From assembly GCA_910578145.1 (NCBI GenBank), contig CAJTPJ010000006.1:9116-73115 (forward strand): DNA of 64,000 nucleotides, given 5' to 3'. Source of the stretch: an uncultured Christensenella sp. (GTDB taxonomy: Bacteria > Bacillota > Clostridia > Christensenellales > Borkfalkiaceae). Every line of letters starts with the position of its first letter. Position 1 is the stretch's first letter. Positions 32,794-40,473 of this stretch are shown piece by piece. A program made the translations under genes and the position numbers. The notes below the pieces were generated by a model. The model worked only from the letters and a program-made list of their open reading frames with translations. It had not been told where the DNA came from and searched no databases.

Positions 32794-34431
32794 TTATCTC
32801 ATTACGTTAGCTTGTTTGTAAATTTCGTTCATAAGACCGTCAGAGATAAGGTCGCGTATTTTTGCGAAGTAGATAAATACCGATGAGAAGAACTTGCCGT
32901 TGTCGCCGCCGATTACGTACTCGGGAATACCGTTTAAAGGTCCGCTCTGGCGTTCGATAAATACTCTAGCAAACTCTACTTTCTGTTCGTTGTTCAAAAG
33001 ACGGATAAACTCGTCTACAGGTCCTTTGTAAATAACAGGTCTGTAGAACGCAGGGTTGTCAACGTCGTTTTCGGAAGCGTAGTTTAAAGGCTCTTCAACG
33101 GCAGTGTGCGCAACGGGAGCAGCAACTTCTTTTGCTTCTTGCTTTTGCTGTGCCGTTTCTGCTTTTTTGGTCTGTTTCTCAGCTTCTTCGGCTTCTCTCT
33201 GAGCTTGTTTAGCCGCAAGTTTTTCAGCCTTTTCTCTTTCTTTTCGTTCCTTTTTGGATTCTTTTGCAGGCTTTTCTTCAACAGCCGCAACCGCTACGGG
33301 TTCTTTAGCCGCCTTTGCTTTTTTAGCTTGAGCCTGTTTACGTCTGCGGGGTTTGTAAACCGCAAGGCGAATTATATTAATAATGAGAGAAATAAGCGCG
33401 AACGCCGCTATTGCAATGCTCATTATACCGATGGTAGCGCCTTCGGTAATTGCCGCAACAATTATGATAACCGCAACCGCCGCAAGCTGGATAATATATC
33501 TAACTAAGTTAGTTATAAGCATTGCAACGTTGGTTTTTTTGCCAAGACCCATTGCGTCGAACACGAAGTTTGCGCAAACGGTGTAGAAAGTAACCGTACC
33601 CGCAAGGAAGAGGATAAAGTTTTGAATGCCGTCTGCCGCCGCGGGATAAGTGCCGCTGAACAACATCGTAATGGTGTTGATAGCTTGAATGGGAAGGGTG
33701 ATAGTTTCGCCCATAAATTCAAACGAGCTGCCGTAAAGAGCATAAGGCAAGTTGCCTATTGCGGGAAGTTTATCGGCAAGGAAAGGAAGCGCCTTGGTGA
33801 TATCGAAAAGCGTAATAAACAACGCCGCCGCAGATATAAGCGCAAGCACGAATTTAATAACGCCCGAACCTTTTTTGTAGATTAACGCCTGAACCGTAAG
33901 CACGAGAAGGGTGCCGCCGAACGCCGCGAAAAGCGACCAATTAGTAAGCGCCTCCAAACCTTTGCCCGTAGGCGAAAGCGCGTCTGAAATTACGAAAATC
34001 AAAAGACCGGAAAGCACTGCAACCGCAAGCGCTTCTATAAACGAAGCCGCTCTGAGCGCAACGTTCTTTTTCGATTTTTTGCTTGCCGCGTTTGCTATAA
34101 CGGGTATAAGCGCAACTATGCCCATAACGGTTACGAGTGCGTACAAAAGTACGAAAACCGCGCCGAAATCAAGAGTAAACTTGTCGGCAAAATTTACGGG
34201 GTAATTGTAAGCAAAAGGGTACTTTTCAGCTATGGATTTCAGAAATTCAAGAGGATACAACGCGTTAACTGCCGCGGGAATCTGAAGCCCGAGCATATTG
34301 CCGACCGTTGTTTCCGCTCCGTTTCCGAAGGGTAAAAACAGACCCAAAAGCAAGCAGATAAGCGCTAATACGTAAGTAATCAGCGCAGCAACTTTATTGG
34401 GGCCTTTTCCGGTGGTTTTCTCTTTTCCCAT
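32794..34431 (-). CDS. Polytopic membrane protein with charged cytoplasmic tail, unknown function
   Basis: 545 residues. The first 370 residues contain about 8-9 hydrophobic segments (for example LITYVLALICLLLGLFLPFG and AAVAVIIIVAAITEGATIG). Then comes a long Lys/Glu/Ala-rich, coiled-coil-like stretch (about 375-455) and a folded-looking C-terminal part of about 90 residues ending DLISDGLMNEIYKQANVMR. No family recognised. The charged linker plus small domain suggests a cytoplasmic scaffold role, but this is only inference. Promoter TTGACA/TAAAAT at 34511-34539. Confidence 0.75.
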   Translation of the reverse strand: MGKEKTTGKGPNKVAALITYVLALICLLLGLFLPFGNGAETTVGNMLGLQIPAAVNALYPLEFLKSIAEKYPFAYNYPVNFADKFTLDFGAVFVLLYALVTVMGIVALIPVIANAASKKSKKNVALRAASFIEALAVAVLSGLLIFVISDALSPTGKGLEALTNWSLFAAFGGTLLVLTVQALIYKKGSGVIKFVLALISAAALFITLFDITKALPFLADKLPAIGNLPYALYGSSFEFMGETITLPIQAINTITMLFSGTYPAAADGIQNFILFLAGTVTFYTVCANFVFDAMGLGKKTNVAMLITNLVRYIIQLAAVAVIIIVAAITEGATIGIMSIAIAAFALISLIINIIRLAVYKPRRRKQAQAKKAKAAKEPVAVAAVEEKPAKESKKERKEREKAEKLAAKQAQREAEEAEKQTKKAETAQQKQEAKEVAAPVAHTAVEEPLNYASENDVDNPAFYRPVIYKGPVDEFIRLLNNEQKVEFARVFIERQSGPLNGIPEYVIGGDNGKFFSSVFIYFAKIRDLISDGLMNEIYKQANVMR

Positions 34432-34510
34432 TTTAGTAAATCTCCGTTTAAAAAGTTTGTTCCGTCAAAAGGCGAAATTAGTTTCTTCCAAAATGTTTTA
34501 TGTACATAAT

Positions 34511-34539
34511 ATTTTATACCAAAAACCAACATATGTCAA
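34511..34539 (-). promoter_or_regulatory. Promoter of the membrane-protein gene
   Basis: Minus strand TTGACA (34539-34534), 17 bp, TAAAAT (34516-34511). The rest of the 34432-34790 gap is AT-rich with no ORF or clear structure. Confidence 0.75.
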
Positions 34540-34790
34540 GGATAAATGAAATAATTTTTAACCTAAATCGCTTTATTTTGGCGGCGTTTTTAAGGTAAAA
34601 TAAGTCAAAACCGCAAAAAATTGGCAAATTAACGTAAATTTTCCGCCCAAGTTTTAACGTGTTTTTGCAATAGACCGCGGAATATGTGCGTTTTAACGCG
34701 TTTTCAGCCTTGAATACAGTTTGCCGAATATTTTGATTTTTATGTCGCGCACGTTATTTTTGGGCGCGCGCGTGGATATAATAAAAAGTA

Positions 34791-34819
34791 TTGCAAATGC
34801 TTTTAAACTTTGCTATAAT
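34791..34819 (+). promoter_or_regulatory. Promoter of the PucR-type HTH gene
   Basis: TTGCAA (34791-34796), 17 bp, TATAAT (34814-34819), 19 bp before the ATG at 34839. Confidence 0.8.
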
Positions 34820-34838
34820 GTCGCAAAGAGGTTGGATT

Positions 34839-35237
34839 ATGGATAAAATTACCGACGGGGGCGCTAACGGCGCAAACGATAAAAGAGTGCCTGATATGCC
34901 CGATTTAACGGGTTTTTACGGCAAAAACGACGGCAATAAAACCGACTATACCGAAATTATTTCCGCGCTTCCCAAAACGTTTAGGGAGAAGTTGACTTCG
35001 GGCTACGATATGATGTCGTTTGCAAAAATTTTCGAGGACGAGGAAATGATGCGCACCGCCGACGCGTTTTTAAATTGCGGGCTTAACGTTTCGCGAACGG
35101 CGCGCGTTTTGTATATGCACAGAAACACGCTTATTTACAGGCTGGGCGCTATACGCCGCCAGACGGGGCTGGATTTGCGCGACTTTACAAGCGCGGTAAA
35201 CTTTAAACTTTTGCATTATCTTTATATTCTTAAATAG
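34839..35237 (+). CDS. Small PucR/CdaR-type helix-turn-helix protein
   Basis: 132 residues from the ATG at 34839 (AAAGAGG upstream; the longer frame from 34791 would start inside the promoter). The C-terminal 75 residues match the PucR C-terminal HTH: ADAFLNCGLNVSRTARVLYMHRNTLIYRLGAIRRQTGLDLRDF. The N-terminal 50 residues are polar and lack the usual sensor domain, so it is a stand-alone DNA-binding version. It sits 8 bp before the S41 protease gene and is probably co-transcribed with it. Confidence 0.8.
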   Translation: MDKITDGGANGANDKRVPDMPDLTGFYGKNDGNKTDYTEIISALPKTFREKLTSGYDMMSFAKIFEDEEMMRTADAFLNCGLNVSRTARVLYMHRNTLIYRLGAIRRQTGLDLRDFTSAVNFKLLHYLYILK

Positions 35238-35245
35238 GTAAACTT

Positions 35246-36592
35246 ATGGAAAATGAAACTAATTCAAACGCCGCCGTCCGCGGCAAAACTCTTCGCGCTT
35301 TAACGGTAATTTTAGCCGCTTTGGTTATTGCCGTTGCTTCGTTTTTCGCGGGGTTCTTTATAAAAGGTTGCTCGCAGGACGCGCAAATAAGGTCTATGCA
35401 ATGGATGCTTGACACCATTGAAGACAATTACTTTTTTTACGACGATTTCGACGCGGACGCCGCGAAAAATCTGTCGCTTTACGCCATTGCAAGCAAGTTG
35501 GACAGGTATTCGGAATATTACACCAAAGAGCAGTACCAGGCGCAACTGCGCGACAACTCCGGCGAGAAAAGCGGCGTGGGTATCTCTTACAGTTTCGTGG
35601 GCGGCAAGGGCGTTTTGCTTAATACGGTGGTGGGCAATTCCCCCGCGGATAAGGCGGGTTTGCGCGCGGGCGATTATCTTGTGGGCGGCGAGAAAAACGG
35701 GCAAAGCGTAACGTTTAATTCGGCGGAAGATTTTTCCGCGTTTATCGACGGGTATTCCACTGGCGAGCGGTTCGTTTTGAAAACCGCGGACGGCGAGTTT
35801 ACGCTTTCAAAGGAAATTTACACCGCAAGCTACGCGTTTTTTGCAACTTCGGAAACTTCGTGGGAGGCGGTTCCCTCGGCGGACGGCAAGGGGTTGCCGC
35901 TTATCGAGGATAGGGACGGCGCTATTGATTTTTTGCCCGAGGGTACGGGATATATTAAAGTTTCGCAATTTTACGGTACTGCCGCTGACGAGTTCGGGTT
36001 ACTTATGAAAAAGTTTAATTCGTATAATTGCACTTCGCTTATTCTCGATTTAAGAAACAACGGCGGCGGTTACGTTTCGCTTATGCAGGATATGGCGGGG
36101 TATTTCGTTTCGTCGTTGACAAGCAAAACTTCGGTGGCTATGACGGCGGAGTACAAAAACGGCAAGCGCGAAGTTTACAACTGCTACAAGCACGGCGACG
36201 GGCTGGTTCCTGCCGATACGGAAATTTACGTTATGGCAAACTCCGGCACGGCAAGTGCTTCCGAAGCGCTTATAGGCGTTTTAGTAAGTTACGGATTGCT
36301 GGATTATAAAAATATTTTCGTTTCCGATTATTCGGCGGAATATCTTGAATGGGCGGGCGTGGGTGCAAAAACCGCGCAAACCTACGGCAAGGGAATAATG
36401 CAAACTACTTTCGTTAATCATTTTACGGGCGAAGCGTTAAAGTTGACAACCGCGCGCATTTGCTGGCCAAACGGCAAGTGCATTCACGACGTGGCGTTGT
36501 CCAAATCCGACGGTTGCACGCCCGTTCCCGCGGAGTGGACGGTTACGCGCGACGACGCGGAATTGCGGAAAGTAGCGGATATTATAGGGTAA
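35246..36592 (+). CDS. S41-family C-terminal processing peptidase with PDZ domain
   Basis: 448 residues. One N-terminal membrane helix (about 15-40) places the enzyme outside the membrane. A PDZ domain follows (SGVGISYSFVGGKGVLLNTVVGNSPADKAGLRAGDYLV), then the S41 core: LDLRNNGGGYVSLM, the serine loop SGTASASEA (333-341), and the catalytic Lys382 in YGKGIMQ with Gln386 four residues on. CtpA/CtpB relatives trim secreted or spore-coat signalling proteins; the target here is unknown. A 39-residue insert near the PDZ-core junction (ETSWEAVPSADGKG...) is present. Confidence 0.92.
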   Translation: MENETNSNAAVRGKTLRALTVILAALVIAVASFFAGFFIKGCSQDAQIRSMQWMLDTIEDNYFFYDDFDADAAKNLSLYAIASKLDRYSEYYTKEQYQAQLRDNSGEKSGVGISYSFVGGKGVLLNTVVGNSPADKAGLRAGDYLVGGEKNGQSVTFNSAEDFSAFIDGYSTGERFVLKTADGEFTLSKEIYTASYAFFATSETSWEAVPSADGKGLPLIEDRDGAIDFLPEGTGYIKVSQFYGTAADEFGLLMKKFNSYNCTSLILDLRNNGGGYVSLMQDMAGYFVSSLTSKTSVAMTAEYKNGKREVYNCYKHGDGLVPADTEIYVMANSGTASASEALIGVLVSYGLLDYKNIFVSDYSAEYLEWAGVGAKTAQTYGKGIMQTTFVNHFTGEALKLTTARICWPNGKCIHDVALSKSDGCTPVPAEWTVTRDDAELRKVADIIG

Positions 36593-36598
36593 ATTAAA

Positions 36599-36630
36599 GC
36601 CCCTGCACGTTCGTGCAGGGGCAATTTTTT
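36599..36630 (+). terminator. Intrinsic terminator after the S41 protease
   Basis: GCCCCTGCACG-TT-CGTGCAGGGGC, 11-bp stem, then AATTTTTT. Confidence 0.9.
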
Positions 36631-36661
36631 GCGTTAAGCTGTAAGGCTTAAACCCAAGCGG

Positions 36662-36883
36662 CTAATTTTGACAAAGAATATAATTAGCGTCGCAATCTAT
36701 AATTTTACATAAATTGGCAAGCGTATCAAGAGCGGGCATTTTGTCGCCTTTTAAGTAATGAGAAATATTTGATTGGCTTACCTTTAAACAACGGGCTATT
36801 TCCGATTGGGTTAATCCGCTGTTTTTTATCGCCTCGGCAAGTCTTGCTTGAATTTGTTTAAGCGTAATCAACTGTTTATCCAT
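36662..36883 (-). CDS. Xre-family HTH regulator (module 1)
   Basis: 73 residues, a single HTH_3 domain: LTQSEIARCLKVSQSNISHYLKG, then MPALDTLANLCKIIDCDANYILCQN. It is closely similar to the protein at 44496-44705, including the MPALDT-ANLCK and NYILCQ segments. It is divergent from an 83-residue protein, with a shared operator between. Its -10 (TATAAT, 36895-36890) is only 6 bp before the ATG, so the mRNA should be leaderless, as for phage lambda cI from PRM. AT-richer than the flanking genes. Confidence 0.85.
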   Translation of the reverse strand: MDKQLITLKQIQARLAEAIKNSGLTQSEIARCLKVSQSNISHYLKGDKMPALDTLANLCKIIDCDANYILCQN

Positions 36884-36896
36884 AAAAAAATTATAT

Positions 36897-36947
36897 GACT
36901 ATTGGCGATAAATATTCTTAACTTATCGCTATTGGGCATAGTATAAT
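36897..36947. promoter_or_regulatory. Divergent promoter/operator region of Xre module 1
   Basis: GCGATAA (36905-36911) and TTATCGC (36923-36929) form an inverted repeat with an 11-bp gap. ACTATTGGCGATAA (36898-36911) resembles a half site of Xre module 2. TATAAT at 36942-36947 serves the rightward gene; the leftward -10 is at 36890-36895. Repressor binding would cover both. Confidence 0.6.
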
Positions 36948-36968
36948 TGCGGCGTCGGAGGTATACGA

Positions 36969-37220
36969 ATGAATTCTATTTTGGAAGGTTTGTTTCGTGG
37001 AGCGGGAACAAAAGAGTTAAGCGATGAATTTTGGGAGGAACTTAAAAGGTCGGATAACAATTACAATAAAGTTTTTGAAGCGCTTGACGACGAGCACAGA
37101 TTACTTTTTAACGAATTGTGGATTTTATACGGTAATATGGAGGCGGAAAGTGCGCGGGCAAATTTTGCGGCAGGCTTTAAAATAGGATTAGCGTTGGGTA
37201 AAGAGGTTTTTGGCGATTAA
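36969..37220 (+). CDS. Small acidic protein beside an Xre regulator, unknown function
   Basis: 83 residues with GGAGG 7 bp upstream. Helix-rich: EFWEELKRSDNNYNKVFEALDDEHRLLF and a C-terminal ANFAAGFKIGLALGKEV segment. The pattern of a short helical protein ending in F-x-x-GF-x-x-G resembles small Firmicute proteins of the DUF6809 sort found near phage or plasmid Xre genes; low confidence. It could be the partner or target of the neighbouring repressor. Confidence 0.6.
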   Translation: MNSILEGLFRGAGTKELSDEFWEELKRSDNNYNKVFEALDDEHRLLFNELWILYGNMEAESARANFAAGFKIGLALGKEVFGD

Positions 37221-37225
37221 TCCAA

Positions 37226-37264
37226 CCCCCGCACCGCAGTATTGCGGGGCGGGGGTATTTTTTT
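37226..37264 (+). terminator. Terminator after the 83-residue gene
   Basis: CCCCCGCACCGC-AGTATT-GCGGGGCGGGGG then TATTTTTTT. It is followed by TTTTGCG...GCTGTAAGG, which repeats the sequence after the S41 terminator. Confidence 0.8.
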
Positions 37265-37307
37265 GCGACGGGCTGTAAGGAAAGTGTTTTTCGTTAACGG
37301 TAAGAAG

Positions 37308-37508
37308 CTAAACGGGGCGTTTTACCGATTTTATGCGGCGGGCGGAGAAAATAACGCAGACGAGAAAACCTTCCTCGGTGCGCGTAATTTCCAAAGAAGC
37401 CGCGCCGTCGGCTTCAAAATATTCGTCGGTAACGCGTTTTAAATCCTTTAAAAACAATCCGCGTTCAAAGTCGGACATATCGTCCCTTTCAAGAATAATT
37501 TCTTTCAT
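37308..37508 (-). CDS. Small MinE-like protein downstream of a MinD-like gene
   Basis: 66 residues; the ATG overlaps the MinD-like stop (ATGA). The order LFLKDLKRVTDEYFEAD...SLEITRTEEGFLVCVIFSARRI recalls the MinE anti-dimer region (LKxDLxxVxxKYxxxDxxx...VxxxxxxxxxxLxxxI). The match is short and weak, and is favoured mostly by the MinD-like neighbour. No other family recognised. Confidence 0.5.
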   Translation of the reverse strand: MKEIILERDDMSDFERGLFLKDLKRVTDEYFEADGAASLEITRTEEGFLVCVIFSARRIKSVKRPV

Positions 37509-38236
37509 ATTTTATTTCTCATCTTCCTTTTAATATATCCGTTTATTCCGCGCATACCGCGTAGTACGTTGTAAATTTCGTCGCGTTTGCCCGTAAGCGA
37601 CGCGGCGGCGGTTTTAAACGCTTTTGCGGTGGACTTTTTGCACCCGCCCGTGGATAAAGTTAAATCTTCGGGTATAACCGCGGCAAGCGGAGTTCTCAAA
37701 AGTGCGGAAATTTCGTGCGCGGTCATAGTTTCGCCGTTTAAAATTTGGCAGGCGCTCAGCTTATTTACAACCAGCCGCAAATCTTTTATTCCGCCGTCGT
37801 TTAGAAAGGAGCGGCAGGCGTCCGCGCTTTTTATGGACGGGGGAAAAGGCTCGGTTACGATAAACGCCGCCGAGCAGACGTTTTGCGCCGTTTTGTCCAA
37901 AAGCACGTAATCAAACAGCCCGTCCACGTCGTTTACGGCGCGCCCCACGTAAGAGAGGTCGTTTACGCCTATGCCGGGCATAAAAGCAAGATTGCTCTCC
38001 TTTGGGTGGGGTATAATCGTTTGTTTTGCGCGGCACGCGCCTTTTTCGTAGTCGGCAAGGGTGTAAACAATCATATCGCGGCACTCGCCCGTGATAGTTG
38101 CGCAGCCCGTAACCGCGTCGCCGTCAACTATAAGCGTGCGTTCGCCCATAGAGGCAAGCGCAAGCCCTAAACCCACGGCGAAGGTGGTAACCCCCGTTCC
38201 GCCCTTGAAACTAGTCAAAAGAATTTTCTTTGCCAT
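37505..38236 (-). CDS. Atypical MinD-like ATPase
   Basis: 243 residues from the ATG at 38236; the open frame extends upstream but that part overlaps the divergent yqfC region and looks non-coding. MAKKILLTSFKGGTGVTTFA is a deviant Walker A: the MinD signature Lys11 is kept, but the GKT lysine is Val16. The Walker B region DYVLLDKTAQN also departs from DSPAG. LRLVVNKLSA and LLRTPLAAVIPED match MinD, and the basic C-terminus (INGYIKRKMRNKI) could be a membrane-targeting helix. MinD places the division septum; this one may not hydrolyse ATP normally. Confidence 0.75.
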   Translation of the reverse strand: MAKKILLTSFKGGTGVTTFAVGLGLALASMGERTLIVDGDAVTGCATITGECRDMIVYTLADYEKGACRAKQTIIPHPKESNLAFMPGIGVNDLSYVGRAVNDVDGLFDYVLLDKTAQNVCSAAFIVTEPFPPSIKSADACRSFLNDGGIKDLRLVVNKLSACQILNGETMTAHEISALLRTPLAAVIPEDLTLSTGGCKKSTAKAFKTAAASLTGKRDEIYNVLRGMRGINGYIKRKMRNKI

Positions 38237-38354
38237 AGTGATAATTTTAAACTTGGGCGGCGGCGGAAAATTACGGAATATTTGTCGCAAAACGGGTTTT
38301 AATGGGGGATGCGGCGGGGGCATATCCGCGGCGGGAAATTCATAACTTAGTATT

Positions 38355-38600
38355 ATGAAACTTTTGGAACAGGTTTTAAACGAGCTTGGCGCGGACACCG
38401 TAAAGGCGTTTACCGTGGTGCCGTCGTTCGGCGGGTATTTTAAAAGCGTGAAAAGCGTGGCTGAATACACTCCCGAAAAAATAACGCTGGTTCTCAAAAA
38501 AACCGTGTTGACGATAGAGGGGGAAAATCTTGCAATAGGCAGGTATTTCGAGCAGGATATCTTTGTAAAAGGGGATATAAAGGCGGTGAAAATTGACTGA
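38355..38600 (+). CDS. yqfC: Sporulation protein YqfC (YabP family)
   Basis: 81 residues. The YabP/YqfC fold is suggested by YFKSVKSVAEYTPEKITLVLKKTVLTIEGENLAIGRYFEQDIFVKGDI. It is directly followed by yqfD (8-bp overlap), as in B. subtilis, where both are sigma-E-dependent sporulation genes. Its presence supports a spore-forming ancestry. First gene of the yqfC-to-recO operon, divergent from the MinD-like gene. Confidence 0.88.
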   Translation: MKLLEQVLNELGADTVKAFTVVPSFGGYFKSVKSVAEYTPEKITLVLKKTVLTIEGENLAIGRYFEQDIFVKGDIKAVKID

Positions 38601-39483
38601 TTTAGCCGAAATCCAGATAGTTTCCACCGTGGAAAACGCGCTTAGAAAGGTGAAAAAAGCAGAAATTGCCGTTTACGACCTAAAAAAAGAGGGCGCGCGG
38701 CTGATATTTTTCGTTAAACACAAAGACGTTAAAAAAATTTTTGCAATTTTCGATAAGCCGTGTTATAATATTAAAGTAATAAAAAAGAGCCGTATTTCAA
38801 GGCTTTTGTCATTTGCCGCGGTGCGCGCCGGTCTTATAGCGGGCGCGGCGATTTTCGTTGCGGCGGCGGTGATAGCCAATACTTTCGTGCTTAAAATAAA
38901 GGTAAGCGGCAACGGCAGTTACCTTGAAGCCGAGGTGCGCAAAATCATTTACGAAGAGGGCGCGGGCGAGTTTAAACGGTTTTCGGCGCTTAACGCTTCC
39001 ACCGCCACGGGGCGCATACTCGCGTTGCCGCAGGTGACGTTTTGCAACATAGAAAAGCGGGGCAGCGTGCTTGTGGTGGACGTGCAGACCGACGCGGAAC
39101 ACTACGGTTCGGCGGATAAGCAGCCGCTTTTGTCCGACTGCGACGGCGTGGTTAAAAACGTGGTTGCCGTTTGCGGCACGGCGGCGGTGAAAACGGGTGA
39201 TACCGTTAAGCGGGGCGACGTGCTTATATACGCGCACACGCTCGCGGGAGAGCAGACGGTAAGTTGTCTCGCGGCGGGGTATGCGGAAATAGAGTGCGCG
39301 CGCACGGCGGAATTTTTTGCCGAAACCGACGACGAGGAAAACCTTAAACGGGCGTATTCGTCGCTTTTATTGGAAGGGGAAGAAATAATTTCCAAAAGCC
39401 ACACGGTAAAACCCACCGAAGGCGGGGTTGTGTTCGTAATTAATTTTTCGTATTTACACAGAATATCAATAAATTTAACGTAA
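38593..39483 (+). CDS. yqfD: Sporulation protein YqfD
   Basis: 296 residues. One membrane helix near 78-98 (AGLIAGAAIFVAAAVIANTF) is followed by a POTRA-like part (KVSGNGSYLEAEVRKIIYEEG) and a lipoyl/barrel-like segment (VKTGDTVKRGDVLIYA). It is shorter than B. subtilis YqfD (about 398), mainly at the C-terminus. The precise role in sporulation is unknown. Overlaps yqfC and is followed after 3 bp by phoH. Confidence 0.88.
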   Translation: MTDLAEIQIVSTVENALRKVKKAEIAVYDLKKEGARLIFFVKHKDVKKIFAIFDKPCYNIKVIKKSRISRLLSFAAVRAGLIAGAAIFVAAAVIANTFVLKIKVSGNGSYLEAEVRKIIYEEGAGEFKRFSALNASTATGRILALPQVTFCNIEKRGSVLVVDVQTDAEHYGSADKQPLLSDCDGVVKNVVAVCGTAAVKTGDTVKRGDVLIYAHTLAGEQTVSCLAAGYAEIECARTAEFFAETDDEENLKRAYSSLLLEGEEIISKSHTVKPTEGGVVFVINFSYLHRISINLT

Positions 39484-39486
39484 CGT

Positions 39487-40473
39487 ATGGATAAATCTAT
39501 AAGAAAGATATGCGCGGAAAACGCTGATGTTTTGCAAAAGTTTTTGGGCGCTTTTGATGAAAACGTAAATTTAATAATGCAGGAAACGGGTGTTATAATC
39601 CGCGTGGACGGCGTTAAAGTAGTTATAAGCGGCGCGGAAAAGCCCGTTAACCTTGCTTCTGCGGCGGTGGAAAGTCTTTTAAGCCTTGCGGAAACGGGCG
39701 AAAACGTGGATAAAGGCAGGGTGGCGTATTGCCTTGAACTTGCCAAAGAAGGCAAGGCGGGGGATATAACCAAACTTTCTTCGGGCGCGGTTGCAATTAC
39801 TTCGCGCGGGAAGCCCATTAAATGCAAAACGGTTGGGCAGAAAGCGTACGTGGACGCCATACGCAAAGACTCAGTGACGTTCGGCGTGGGACCTGCGGGC
39901 ACGGGTAAAACTTATCTTGCCGTATGTCTTGCGGTACAAGCCTATAAGCAAAAACAGGTTGATAAAATAATATTAACAAGACCCGCTGTTGAAGCGGGCG
40001 AAAAGTTGGGTTTTTTGCCCGGGGATTTACAGACGAAAGTCGACCCCTATCTACGTCCGCTTTACGACGCGTTGGAGGAAATGCTGGGCACGGAAACCTA
40101 TCTTAAACTTATGGAGCGCGGCACTATAGAAGTTGCGCCTTTGGCGTATATGCGCGGCAGAACGCTTTCAAACGCCTTTATAATTTTGGACGAAGCGCAA
40201 AACACCACCCGCGAACAGATGAAAATGTTTCTTACTCGCCTTGGCGACGGCAGTAAGATGGTGGTTACCGGCGACGTTACTCAGATTGATTTGCCCGACG
40301 GAAAGAAAAGCGGGCTAGAACACGCCACGCGCGTTTTAAAAGACGTGGAGGGCGTTTCGCAAATATACCTTACGGATAAAGACGTCGTGCGCAACCCTAT
40401 GGTTATGAGCATAGTCAGGGCTTACGAAGCGGACGCGGCGGGGAGGAAAAATGGTAAAGACAAAGTTGAGTAA
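39487..40473 (+). CDS. phoH: PhoH-family ATPase
   Basis: 328 residues. An N-terminal KH-like part precedes the PhoH domain with Walker A GPAGTGKT, LTRPAVEAGEKLGFLPGDL, Walker B FIILDEAQNTT and GDVTQIDLP. PhoH/YbeZ is an ATPase linked with YbeY in rRNA and ribosome quality functions; ybeY lies two genes downstream. Overlaps the next gene by 23 bp. Confidence 0.95.
   Translation: MDKSIRKICAENADVLQKFLGAFDENVNLIMQETGVIIRVDGVKVVISGAEKPVNLASAAVESLLSLAETGENVDKGRVAYCLELAKEGKAGDITKLSSGAVAITSRGKPIKCKTVGQKAYVDAIRKDSVTFGVGPAGTGKTYLAVCLAVQAYKQKQVDKIILTRPAVEAGEKLGFLPGDLQTKVDPYLRPLYDALEEMLGTETYLKLMERGTIEVAPLAYMRGRTLSNAFIILDEAQNTTREQMKMFLTRLGDGSKMVVTGDVTQIDLPDGKKSGLEHATRVLKDVEGVSQIYLTDKDVVRNPMVMSIVRAYEADAAGRKNGKDKVE

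Noticed and set aside
38237..38497. N-terminal extension of the MinD-like protein
   Set aside because: The Pro-rich upstream frame overlaps yqfC on the other strand; the MinD start MAKKILL begins at 38236.
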